Shown here: piece after piece, positions 39,076 through 49,891 of the stretch
How the letters are laid out: every line of letters starts with the position of its first letter
How positions within the stretch are numbered: position 1 is the first letter of the stretch
Assembly (NCBI GenBank): GCA_014898415.1
Contig: RCTD01000010.1
Span: forward strand, 1,426,001-1,490,000
Length of the DNA stretch: 64,000 bases
Direction of reading: 5' to 3'
Source: Stromatinia cepivora
Taxonomy: Eukaryota; Ascomycota; Leotiomycetes; Helotiales; Sclerotiniaceae
The notes under the pieces: model-generated
Databases searched by the model: none
Seen by the model: the letters and a program-made list of their open reading frames with translations, nothing else
Told to the model about the DNA's origin: nothing
Program-made: the position numbers and the translations under genes

Positions 39076-39939
39076 CTAATCAAACATCGTGTACGCTCCA
39101 AGTCCACAACATGTCGAATCTGAATCCGAGTCTTCTGGAAACTCTTCTTTCGTAACCTGAACCTTCCATCCACAATCAAGCATCATTTGTATCAGCTTTT
39201 CATTGATCTCAGGTCGTGGCCATTCTTTCCAGATGTGGTAGCTAACGATTATCTCTGTTAGTGATGAAATCTTCTTCAACTCCGTATCAATCAACTTGAG
39301 TAGCTCTGCCGAAATGTTTCCGATCTCAACGTATTCATGTTGAAGTGATCTTTGATGCCTCAAATAATCCGTGCGATGATTGTCCCATAGTAGCATTTTG
39401 ATCGTTGTAAGACATGTACATTTCGCCGCGATTAATTCCAGAAGTTTCCCCTCAAGTCGGGTTTGTCCTTCTTTGCAGGTCTTAAACCATGGGAAATAGA
39501 TACCCAGATGACGAATAAAACTAGCATTACGATTTCCAATCTGCGTGAGAAAATGGACGGGATTTTTGCTACGAAATATTGTCGGCGTTAAGGATTCTTC
39601 TGCGCACGATAATTCAAATGTATTGTTGCGGTAAAGAATCGAGGTAGCTTCGAAATAAATTTGTTTATTGACTCGTAATAGTTGGAGAGAGGGACCGACA
39701 CTTTCTTTTGCGTCTGCATCTAAATGACCCCTGCCAAAGCTGATGTCAAATGATATAGGTTTTGCGACAACTAGGAGTTCCTTGTAGATCTTAAGGCGAA
39801 TTTCGATAATGAGGTCGAAAAAATTGAGCTTCGAGTCTTCTGGTTGTGGGATTGGTGATATGGATGGAGATGGTGGTGATGATGATGATACATCTTCATT
39901 TACACGGGGTAATTTGTGCCCATTTTTGACTCCCATCAT
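39076..39939 (-). CDS. 2EXR-domain (F-box-like) protein of unknown function
   Basis: A single-exon gene of 287 residues starting at the first of two tandem ATGs. A low-complexity Ser/Pro N-terminus (SSSSPPSPSISPIPQPEDSK) is followed by NFFDLIIEIRLKIYKELLVV (about residues 39-58). This is the LPxEIRxxIYxxLL-type helix seen at the start of the fungal 2EXR/F-box-like family. LLRVNKQIYFEATSILYRNN (about residues 88-107) is the second family hallmark. The rest resembles an alpha-helical repeat body, ending in an acidic tail (EEFPEDSDSDS). The family is greatly expanded in ascomycetes and its biochemical role is mostly unknown; an adaptor role is only inferred. The frame is intact, and the length is usual for the group. 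Confidence 0.85.
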   Translation of the reverse strand: MMGVKNGHKLPRVNEDVSSSSPPSPSISPIPQPEDSKLNFFDLIIEIRLKIYKELLVVAKPISFDISFGRGHLDADAKESVGPSLQLLRVNKQIYFEATSILYRNNTFELSCAEESLTPTIFRSKNPVHFLTQIGNRNASFIRHLGIYFPWFKTCKEGQTRLEGKLLELIAAKCTCLTTIKMLLWDNHRTDYLRHQRSLQHEYVEIGNISAELLKLIDTELKKISSLTEIIVSYHIWKEWPRPEINEKLIQMMLDCGWKVQVTKEEFPEDSDSDSTCCGLGAYTMFD

Positions 39940-40915
39940 GCCAAATTATCGTAATGCAACGATTGGAAATATGATAAGGTCTTGTTGTGTGTTGAAGTCT
40001 CCAATGCGTAGTACCGCAGCGATCGAATCGCGAATATTTAAAACAAGCTAGCTATCTTCTGTGTTGCAATTGTCAAAATTTGAAGAGAACTGGGGGGCTT
40101 AGGACTGAGGCTTAAGAGGAAGTGGGAATATGACTTTAGGTACTGATAACTAGAATGTAAGCATGTATACACGGGGGGGGATGAGTCAGACGGTGAGGAT
40201 ACATCATGACCTTGCATTGATCCTGGAATCAGAGTGGCCAATCACTCAACCCGCTATCAATATTTCTCGCTAGTGGCTATCTCTCCTCTCTATCAGCGAT
40301 ATAATTTACAGGCGAATTGAGATATTGAGATCCTATTGTAATTGCTCTAGAGTACTAAATCTTCATTTATTCTATGAGTTCGTAAGGTGTATGGAAATCA
40401 TATTTCTCGCTTAGGTTAGGTCAAGAACACTGATTAAGGGAATTGGAATCTTGGGGGACTGTAATTTACTGGTTTCTGATTCGATGAGCAGTTCCTTGCA
40501 AATCGTAAGTCAAAGCCTAATGGCAAGATCGAATATTCTAGCTTCGGGTCCAGATTCTGATACGTGCTGCTTGGTGAAGAGGAGTATAATATATCCTCTT
40601 GTATGTAAGGTTGATTTGAGTTTCTCCAGCTTGCGACATGAGAAGTTCTTAAATTCGTGATCTAGTTATATAAAGCTCTTTATAAGAATATTGTTGGGCA
40701 TCTGTATCCGTCCGGCTATTTTGAATCTCGTCAGGATGATATCTGTATTTTAGACTTCAATCGAATGATAATTTGGCTTCCCAATGTGGAAGATACTGAT
40801 TGCCTATTTGATATTTCATATCCGTGCGATTTTGTATTTATCAGAATTTTGTCGCGTGATAAATTGGGGGTATATACCAGGTCGCTTGTAAATTTATACC
40901 TATTTTAAGAGAGTG
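39940..40915. other. Upstream region of the 2EXR-type gene
   Basis: Normal composition at first, becoming AT-rich after about 40,650. It presumably holds the promoter of the minus-strand neighbour. Short frames (40,038-40,241 minus; 40,451-40,660 plus) have no supporting features. Confidence 0.5.
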
Positions 40916-40944
40916 TTTCCCTTCGCATATAGAGCCTCCATGTT
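40916..40944 (+). repeat. Left terminal inverted repeat of the 1.4-kb relic
   Basis: Reads TTTCCCTTCGCATATAGAGC then CTCCATGTT. It matches the reverse complement of 42272-42300 with four transition differences only. Confidence 0.75.
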
Positions 40945-42271
40945 CCTACCTCCTTATTCGCTCCATATTCCCTCCATATGAATTTATTACTAAGCATCAT
41001 ATGAAGTCTTTATATAAGTTTATTATTAAGTATTATAAAAAGAATGAAGTCTTTAATTTATTATTAAATATTATTGAAGATCTTCATATGAAATTTATCT
41101 TCGATACATTATTCTAAGATTCTATTATTCTGATTCGCTGATTTTGAATCTTTTATTAGATATATATTATTGTAATAAATATAATAATGTTTTTTAATAT
41201 AGATTCTAATTGATTCTCCGAATAAATTATAATGTTTTTATACTTTTTTATTGAGTTGATTAGAAACGAAAAAGCAAAAAGTAATTTATGATTTTTTTAT
41301 AGATTATATGATTTTTGGAATAAGGATTTATGATTTTACTCAAATAGAGAAAAATCATATAGAGAGATGTTTCTCTTCAACTTTATATTTGATAAGAATA
41401 TAAGAGTTCGGGTCCGGACTCATTATATACTAAGCGAAATCACACCAAAATTGACGATTTTTCAGTTTTTCAAATTCTTGTTATTTATATAAAAATTCAA
41501 GATAATTTATTAAAATCTGTATTTATATAAAGATAATTATGCGAAATTCATTAAATATTAAATAAAATATTTTTATATATTTTTGTTTTGAAATTATATA
41601 TATTCGAAATCAAAAAAGCAAAAGAATTCAAAAAAAATTGTTTATTTTGTATAAAAACAAACATTATATGTTCGAAATTTTAAATTAGTATAACTTTTGA
41701 ACAAAGATTACAAAAAATGAAATATCAAAATTTTTATGATTCAATTGTATTTAATTATTATCTCATAAAATTTCAAATATTTTGATTTAATATTGAAAAA
41801 GTCATTCAATATTTAATTTTATATAAGAAAACTGTTACGATTACGAATCTTACACTAACCGATCATATATACAACAGATACGATTTGATTAATTTAATAT
41901 AATATTAAGATAAAATTCTAAATCCAAAAAGTCTGAAGTTTAGAATCTATAGATTCAGGAACTAAAAAATCCAAAATCCAAAAAGGATCCTTATAAAGAT
42001 GAAAATCTATATAATTAAAAAAGTATTTCATATATAGAATTTCATACTCAAAATCAATCATTTAGTATTATTATACTATAATTACGAGTTGCAATTTTCA
42101 TTCGAGAATACCTTCGATCTCTATTTGAAATCTAATATAAATCTACCTCGAATTCCTAGATCGCTTTCATGTAATCCAGAAGGCAAGAATACTCGTAACA
42201 AAACATGGTTTTTGCAGGGATTCTGTCACGAATTCGAATGGTGTGCGGTGAGTAGATTCTAGAATTCTCAC

Positions 42272-42300
42272 AAATATGAAGGCTCTATGTGCGAAGGAAA
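42272..42300 (-). repeat. Right terminal inverted repeat of the 1.4-kb relic
   Basis: Reads AATATGAAGGCTCTATGTGC then GAAGGAAAA on the plus strand. Normal-composition sequence begins right after it. Confidence 0.75.
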
Positions 42301-43484
42301 ATACCATCTAAGACTATCTAACTGTTACAGAATCGTAATTTAGCACACATTGAAAATTACTTGACTTCAATTCCAAGCATATCCAAGCCAAGTCATTGCT
42401 TTGGGCAAAGCTTGGTGATTGGAGTAGGACCGGAAAAAGTAATGCAGCTTGATTATCTAAGGCTGATGTCACAGCGTGACCAAAAAAAGCATTCCACGAA
42501 ATCTACCGCTAGCTTTTTATCTGTACCGTAGATCTTTCTCCTCTCTTGAGTAACTAATAATACACTGAATTTTATGCTAAAATTACTACCTTAATACTAA
42601 AATACAAAGTGCTGTAAAGTTTCCAAACAATATTCTTCAACAAAAAGACATTGACTAATCAGACATCTCATAACTTTGAGCCCGTAACACATATCGGGAA
42701 TCTCCTACGAATGATAAATCACATCAAGCGCATCAATCATATCAACTAATATATATCATGTATTATTCATCCAGCTACCACAGCACCGCGAAAATGATAC
42801 CAGTAGGCTAACAAGGAAGAGAGATCGAAACGGAAAAGAGACGTATATGCCCCCTTCCTCTAGTTTACTCAACCACTAATCAAGGGGAAGACGTTTCAGG
42901 CTCTATGCGATCAAAGACCGCAGTATTCACCAATGAGACCATAGTATATCAAAACGGAAATAAAGAACTTTCGGTACACAATCATACAATTCAGAGGAAG
43001 TTGTACAAGTCACACGAAGTCGAGGGGCGCTAGGCGTCGAAACTCTTATTTATAAGGTATTCCTAGCTCCTCCTATATCATAAGAAATCAAGCATTGTTG
43101 TACGAGGTGTAAGTACTTAAAACTTTCCATATTATTGACTTAATAGAAATAGCGGCGAAAGAATAAAGTAATAAAGCACCGTAAAATTTAAACATTCCTC
43201 AAATATATGATCAGGATTTTGCCGGAGGATAATTATAATATATCACACATAGCTCAATTCACATTCAGATAACTAAAAAGTCAAATACTTAAAAAAAAAA
43301 TTATAAAGAAATCTAACTATCGAATAACAAGTACCAAAAAAACAAAGAAAACAAAATAAACTTACTAAATCCACCAATTGAAACCCCTACCTTTCTAATA
43401 CCCATCTATATTCCAATTTACTCAAAACAAGCCTAAAATAAAAAGACGAAATAAAAAGAGATACTTACCACCTACCTGTGTTTT
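42301..43484. other. Intergenic, downstream of the amidoligase-like gene
   Basis: No coding frame is supported on either strand. On the minus strand a strong splice-donor-like sequence (GGTAAGTATC, 43,461-43,470) lies just downstream of the second in-frame stop of the neighbouring gene. It could mark a 3'-UTR intron or an alternative C-terminus. Confidence 0.5.
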
Positions 43485-43634
43485 CTAACCTCGCCTCTGC
43501 TCAGTCGGATCCTCCAAAAACGGACTCGAGGACTCATTTGCATCCTTCCCGAAACTCTTTCTCATCTCCTTCTTCAAACTATCAGCTTTCCTCACGGGTT
43601 TACCTTCATCTTTATCAACTCTCATCTTCCTGCT
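43485..43634 (-). other. In-frame open extension after the TAG stop of the amidoligase-like gene
   Basis: After ...KYKAYNP-TAG the same frame stays open for 49 codons to a second TAG (43485-43487). The reading (SRKMRVDKDEGKPVRKADSL...; ...SSSPFLEDPTEQRRG) is charged and protein-like, with the same Lys/Glu/Ser character as the upstream tail. It may be the original C-terminus cut off by a CAG-to-TAG change, a readthrough extension, or chance. Confidence 0.5.
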
Positions 43635-46600
43635 CTACGGATTATAAGCCTTATATTTCTGACCATTGCCCGGTCTCGGCGGCAAAGGAGGAGGTCGTAG
43701 ATTTGATCGTGCCGGCAAAGGCGGTGGTCTTTGATCCCTCGTCCTCTCTTCCTCCTCACGTCTCAACTCCTCTAGCCTCCTCTGAGCCTGCTCATGCAAC
43801 CTTCTACTAATTTCCTCTCTCTCCTGCATTTCTCTTCGCTCCTGTTCTTCCATCTCTCTCCTCGCCTCTAACTCCTCCTGAAACTCCGCCTCTGTTTGTC
43901 CCGGCCGAGGAAAATGAATTCCTGCAACATCCGCATGCGGACTTACATCTTCCTCGACCGGTTGTTGTATTCTTGGTTGATCAGCAAAGGGATTTCGTGC
44001 ACCCTCCGGCCAATACTCATCTCCACTTCCATCTTCACCACCGATTCGCTGGATCGCTTCACACGCATCTAAAGCTATCTCATCATCATTATCCTCGGCC
44101 TTTTGATACAAGTGTTTGATTGTCGAAGTGGCAACTTCAAAACGCCACCATTCATCATCCTGTTTTTCGAATTCCTCGAGTGTAGTCGCGGCAGCAGGAA
44201 ACAAATGATCAACATTTCTAAACCAATCTTGCCGAGCATATATTCTAGCTCGATGACGGAGATATGGTCGAATAGAAGGTGAGAGATCATGAACTCTCAA
44301 TCCTTCTAACATGCGACGAAATGCCTCGGATCGCGAACGTGGTTCTCCATGTTGAATTTCCCACGTCTCACCCATGGCTCCTTTTCCCCGCCAAATTCCA
44401 TCGTCAATTTCAGAATCAGCTTCTTCTTCGTATAAGGCATCAGCGAGTTGTGCGCGTGCTTGACATAATGGGTAACCTTCTGCACCTAGCCAGGGAACGG
44501 GACCAGGATAGGGATCCCGATCGGGATCTAAGTTTGCAATGTCGGGAGCATCCCGGAACCAGGGAGCTGAAGGTTCGCGATCACGTCGGTGGAAACGACT
44601 GCCTGCGTAATTTCCAGTACTAGGTGCTAGAGCGCTGATTTGATCGGGAGTAACGCCATTTAGGAGATGAGAGTGTTGAGTTGCGGTTCGGAGACCGTAG
44701 TTTAAGTGACCGGCGAGGGGAGGAAGGGGTGGGTGCCCGACGGGTTGAAGGTACTCAAGACCGTCTCCTTCTTCTGATACAGGATTTTCTACCCCTTGCT
44801 GGCGCCTGTAGTCTGTTGTTGTGTCGTCATTGTCGGCGTCCTTGTCAGTGTCCTTGTCCGCATCCTTGCCAGCATCCTTCTCCTCTTCCTTCTCCTCGCC
44901 CTTCCCCTCCCCCTCTTCCTCACCAATACTGCCCCAAGGCACCATCTCCTCCAGCCCCTCCTGATCCCTAGGCCCCAAATCCTCAAACCCCAACGATCCA
45001 CTCCCCACACTCCTCTCACTGCTCCCACCCCCCAGACTCCCCAAATCCATACTACTCCTCTGTCTATCCTTTTCCTTCTTCTCCAATTCCTCCTTCTGCC
45101 TCTCCTCATCTTCTTCTTCCTTTTCCTTCCTCTTCTGTTCCTCTTCCCAAAACTTTTTTAATACTTCTTTTGCTGCTAAAGCGTCTGCTTCATATTCCGC
45201 GCTTGTTTTTGAGGGCACTTTCGAGGAATCTGAATCGGAGTTTGGTTTTGAAGAAGAAGAAGAAGAAGAAGGAGGAGGGACTTTATATCCTCCTCCACTG
45301 GGAGTAGGTGCCGGTAAAGAACCTGTAGGTACGGGGGGTGAAGCAGGTACGGGAAGTGAAGCAGGTACGGGAGGTGAAGCAGGGGCCGGTAAAGAATCCG
45401 TGGGTACAGCGGGCGGAGTAGGATTGGTAAATTCACTCGATTCATTACTTCCACCTCCACCTCCACCTCCACCTCCATCTTTGCTATCAGCATCTTTAGA
45501 AGATCCAGAAGGAGGGGAATCATTAGGTGCACCTACTGCATGTAATTTTTTGGCGCCATTTCGGAAAGGGAATTCTGAGGAGGAGGTGGAGGGAGCGGAT
45601 TTAGATCCAGGGGATGAATCTCGATCTTGATCTTGATCTTGATCTTTCTTACTCTTCTTACTCTCCCCAGAAGAAGAAGTAGAGTCAGAAAATCCCTTAT
45701 CGATACCAAATTTTCCCAAACCTGCTGGAGCTCCCGTCTTACCTTTATCTCCATCTTTGTTTTCAGGATCGCCTGGTGGTGATTTAGGGGGTGATTCAGG
45801 TGGTGATTCAGGGGGTGGTCCTGGTGGTGTTCCAGGATTAGGATTAAAAGGACTGAAGCGGCCCGAAGAAAAATCAGACGGGGAATCCGATGACGATTTG
45901 GAATCTTTACTATCCTCATCATCAGGACCTTGTCCATCATCATCATCATCCTCCACCACAGTATATTCCACCGGCGCACTCGTATACCAATGATTATACA
46001 AACCATTTTCCAAGTACTTACCCTGTCTACTCTCATAATGGGTCGCCGGGCCCTCAAGTCCCAACACTCTAAGAAAATCAACCAATCCACACCATCTCTC
46101 CCCAAAAACAGGTCTGTACATTCTACCCCCAGGTTCATATCTACGACCCGTGACCTTCGCATCCGGGGCACCGCTAATCCACTTCTCCCCCGTAACCCTC
46201 TGCAACAAATTCCCAAACTCAAACATATTAGGCTCCCTCGTATACCTCACCAACCCCACCAACAACCTCGTCCAATTACTCACCACGTCCGGATCGAGAG
46301 TCCCCTCATGACCTCGAAATTCAATCGTATCCTGCACCCACTCCACCTTTGGTTTAGTCTCCGTACCCATACGTTCGAAATTCCACGAAGAATTCCCACC
46401 CACAAAACCAAAAGCTCCAGAAGGTCCTTCCGAGCCTACGAATGCGCGGAATTGGTCGCGGGTGGAGCAACTCAGTACTGTGGCTATAGTTTCTAGGATT
46501 CTGGGGTCTCGTGAATGATCTTCTCGGAATTGCCATTGATAATAGGTTCCGCGACGGAAAGATGTACAATGGGAATTCCGACCATCGATTCGATGTGCCG

Positions 46601-47221
46601 GGTGAATAGAATCGATTTGGGGTTCAAAAGCTTCAATTAAAGCTCCTAGACGTCGTAAGTGGGGGAGTTCAAACCCGGATAATCCATACCCGATATGTAC
46701 GTGAAGACCACAAGATGCATTAACAGTAACCAAATAATTCTTGCGCATGATTTTACAGAAATCCGAAATATCGGTTAATGCATCTTCGGTGTAGTAATAC
46801 GCAGGTGTACGTACCTCGATCGGATAATACGTATAGGTTCTCCAATCACTATACGCTTTTTATTTCCCCTCCTAGGTGGTTTTGGTCTTTCGATCGAGCC
46901 ATCGCTGGTGATTTCCCACATGGCGAAATTGGAATGTGCTTTTCCTGGCTCGGTAGGGAGACCGATACTAGAGAGGGTACGTTTTATATGTGCGTAGATG
47001 GACCATTCGTTTGCCCAGTCTTCTTTTCCGGCGGTGACTTGGAAATAAGATGGTGCGCCATCCTCGGCGGTGGGGGGGAAATAGACGGTTCGTGGATCGG
47101 AGGGGTTAGGGTTTGGAATTTCGGGGGTTTTGAGGACGGCGAGGAGGAATTCGAATTCGATGCCGAAGGAGGGTGTGTCGGAGGGGATTAGGGGCTTTTT
47201 TGGTGTGATTTTTATTTCCAT
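43635..47221 (-). pseudogene. Amidoligase-domain protein with long disordered and coiled-coil tail; apparent -1 frameshift
   Basis: The start (MEIKITPKKPLIPSDTPSFG) runs into IEFEFLLAVL, the GxExEF motif of the Amidoligase_2 family, then WEITSDGSIE. The frame breaks at a run of five T (46857-46861). The next frame carries DWRTYTYYPIEVRTPAYYYT and NASCGLHVHIG, the family's PxExxxP and CGxHVH blocks. One extra base in the run would join both halves into about 1,195 residues, so an assembly error or recent mutation is as likely as a true pseudogene; no plausible intron bridges it. The catalytic domain fills roughly the first 400 residues. Then comes a low-complexity Ser/Pro/Asp/Lys-rich region, a Glu/Arg-rich coiled coil near the end and proline motifs (PPPLPARS, PPPLPPRP). 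The family is thought to form amide bonds between carboxyl and amine groups; the substrate is unknown. An open extension follows the stop (43488-43634). Confidence 0.8.
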
Positions 47222-49173
47222 TTTTGTCGTTGTTTATGTGTATATATATGTGTGTGTAGTTGTGTTTTGTTGTTTCGATCGATCTGATGATTGTATATCT
47301 AAAATGACGTGAGCATATGAAAGTAGAATGTGTACTTACCAGTACTTGATTTGCTAAATGTAAGTAGACCAGCTACTGGTGACTTTAGTCAAAATGTGTA
47401 GTTCTCGGGTTCTTCAACTCTTCAGGTGGTTTAATCGATATAAACGATTTTTGCGAAATATTCCAAATCCCCGATAAGAAGGCGGGGGAACAATAGGTGT
47501 TTAAGTAATGGGATATGAGACTCGGGATTGTGAAAGACAATAGGTTTGTGAAGGAGATAATAAAGAAGGGGATAAAGGGTGAAAGAAATGGGAAGTGAAT
47601 GAAAAAGGAAGATGGAATTCATTGTTAATTCATTGTTAATAGTTATTGTTAATAGACAAGGATATTAAAGGAAAGAATAGCTTCCATTAGAAATTCCATC
47701 AAAGGCCCGGTCAGAAGAATAACCCCCTTGTTCCAAAGAACAACACACCATCATTTGAAAATGAGATACCGGAGGGTATATGACACATAGAAATGCGGAA
47801 TGAGAGAGCTCTTATGGGACCTTAGCACTAACTTAATACCCAATCTCCTACTTTGACTACCACGAACAAAGACTCAGTCTATATAAAGATTCCTTTGAAC
47901 TTACAAGATTAACTAACCATAGTTTATATTCTTTGTGGTGGAGAAATAAAGGAGACTCGATCTCGGCTAATAATACATGTTTTAAATTAGAGTAAGGGAT
48001 GAGGAATTGCACGAAGAATTGTTAGACACAACTTAGCAGTAACTTGCACCGTGTATATTTTTTCCAATGAAAATGATGCCAATATCTGCGAAGATGTATG
48101 ATGTATGATGCATGACACAAAACATCCAATGATACTAAAAGAAAGATCGAATTCCAAATCCACAGCTTCCACACCTCCTAACCATACAAAAAAAAAAGAA
48201 CACTGATTCTTCTCGGCAAATAATCCGTAGCTGACAAAAAGGCAAGATTGAAAATAGCTTAAAAAACCAGAGCAGGAAAGAAAGGAACATAATCCAAAGA
48301 GACCCCACCTATTGTGCACTCATGCAATTCTTACGCGTTTGTGAAATACAATATAATAATATAATATCCAACAAATACCATAAAATAAATCACGAAAAAA
48401 ACCAAAAAATATTCACACCTCTTACACCTTTCAATCCAATACCCATCCAATATCCATCCAACACCTCACCTCTAAACCCTTCTCAAAAGCCCTCTCAAAA
48501 GAACCCCCCCTCTCTCCACCCCATACATGAAACATGAATGAAATATAAAATACATAATATAAAAGATACAAGTAATATAAAAAGAAAACAAGTTATTCAT
48601 AAAGATATAAAGAAGTATTTCATGTAAAAGGTAAAGAGAGATAATATATGTTCCGATCAGAGGCATAAATTATTACCTCTATCTACATTACATCTATACA
48701 AATACACACAAATCAATCATCGCCCATCATAAATCATCAGTCAAGAATGTCTGACACGCACAATTGAATTATTTGTATATACTATGCTATGCTACGCCAG
48801 TATATGAATATGGTATCGACGACAAGCTTAAAAAGCTAGCATTGTCCACTCTCATCACAATCATTAATCATCCCCTTTGACCGGTATTAAAATATCTGTT
48901 TCTTATAAACCTAGCAGCTCAGCCACTTCCCAAATGCCCTCAAGGACACCTAATGAATATAGTTTGATGTAGAAACGTGAAAAACCACGAGCCAGAAACA
49001 CCAATGCTAATCAGAAAAGAACAAACACGCGCTAAAAAAAACCAAAAAAACAATGATAAAGGTGTGAATTATGCACATGATCATCATTGGATGATACGGA
49101 AAGTTTTCCATGCTCTTTGCAAGGATACAAAGATTATTGTATTAATTCCCAATCCATCTTTTGAACACCTTTT
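47222..49173. other. Intergenic region upstream of the amidoligase-like gene
   Basis: About 1.95 kb containing the presumed promoter of the minus-strand amidoligase-like gene and the 3' flank of the minus-strand GPI-protein gene. Short overlapping frames (for example 47,987-48,319 minus) are not supported. Sequence from 48,320 to 48,720 is A-rich and low in complexity. Confidence 0.5.
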
Positions 49174-49891
49174 TTAAAGCATCAAACCAAAGACACCTGC
49201 AACACCTGCAGCAAGGATACCGGTACCATATTCACGACCAATGTTCAAAGCTGAAGCGGCAGCCTTGGAAGTAGCAGCGGAGGCGGAAGCAGTAGTGGCG
49301 GTGGAAGTTGAAGTTGATGTACTAGTAGCGGTTGCAGTGGCACTTGAACTGGAGGAGGAGGCGGCAGCAGGGGTGTAGTCATCTGGATTCAAGTGACCGC
49401 AGTTGCTTACTTCGTTGTCCTTGCAAAGCCTTTGAGCGGCGGCATCATTCTCACCTGCGGCAATGCAGTTGGCGTAAATTTGTTCGCAGATGTAAGTTGG
49501 TAAGGTTTGAGTGTAGTATTGAAGACCTGGTGCGGATGAATTTGAAGTGCAGGTGCAGGAGAAGTTCAAAGTATTCTATCGAGAATCTGAAGTCAGGATA
49601 TGATAAACATTGATAGCAAGCACCAAAATGTAGTGCAGATCAGTTACTTACAGTGTCACAGCTATTGTCGTTGATGGCACCATTGCACAAAGTACCGCAA
49701 GTATTGATTTGGGCAGTACACCATTGAGCTGTAATTGATTAGTATCTATCATTATTTCATGAGATAGATTCTATTGGTGACTTACCTCTTGTAGAAGGAT
49801 CAATTGTGTTTGGATCAATGGTAGCGTTGGAACTGCTTTGAGCTGCAACGAGAGCAACGATGCTAAGACCGACGATCGATTTGATAAACAT
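49174..49891 (-). CDS. Small secreted cysteine-rich, probably GPI-anchored surface protein (DUF7707-like)
   Basis: Three exons on the minus strand (49891-49786, 49728-49652, 49575-49174) encode 194 residues; introns of 57 and 76 bp are GT-AG. A signal peptide (MFIKSIVGLSIVALVAAQ) is followed by a compact cysteine-rich domain (AQWCTAQINTCGTLCNGAIN; SFTCTC-like NFSCTCTSNSS; TYICEQIYANCIAAG; NCGHLNPDD). This matches the fungal family of WCxxxxxxCxxxC secreted proteins that I know as DUF7707. A Ser/Thr/Ala linker (about residues 130-170) ends in a hydrophobic C-terminus (YGTGILAAGVAGVFGLML), the pattern of a GPI-attachment signal. It is likely a plasma-membrane or cell-wall protein; its function is unknown. 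The cysteine spacing is not that of a CFEM domain. Confidence 0.9.

Larger units (their letters stand above)
40916..42300. mobile_element. Relic of a 1.4-kb element with terminal inverted repeats
   Basis: A second AT-rich, stop-filled island. Its ends, 40916-40944 (TTTCCCTTCGCATATAGAGC...) and 42272-42300, are reverse complements at 25 of 29 positions. All four differences are C/T or G/A transitions, as RIP would leave. The interior has no readable transposase; a GGTCCGGAC motif at about 41,411 is the only GC-rich patch. Size and structure suggest a decayed DNA transposon or MITE-like element. The superfamily is unknown and no target-site duplication could be fixed. Confidence 0.65.

Noticed and set aside
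44789..46569. Long frames antisense to or overlapping the amidoligase-like gene (for example 45,533-46,222 minus and 45,930-46,496 plus)
   Set aside because: Low-complexity, GC-biased shadows of the real frame; they share its repeats and show no domain or start context.
46748..46865. An intron to explain the frame change in the amidoligase-like gene
   Set aside because: The candidate donors give introns of 35-40 bp or the wrong phase, or would remove the conserved WEITSDGSIE block; a one-base shift fits better.
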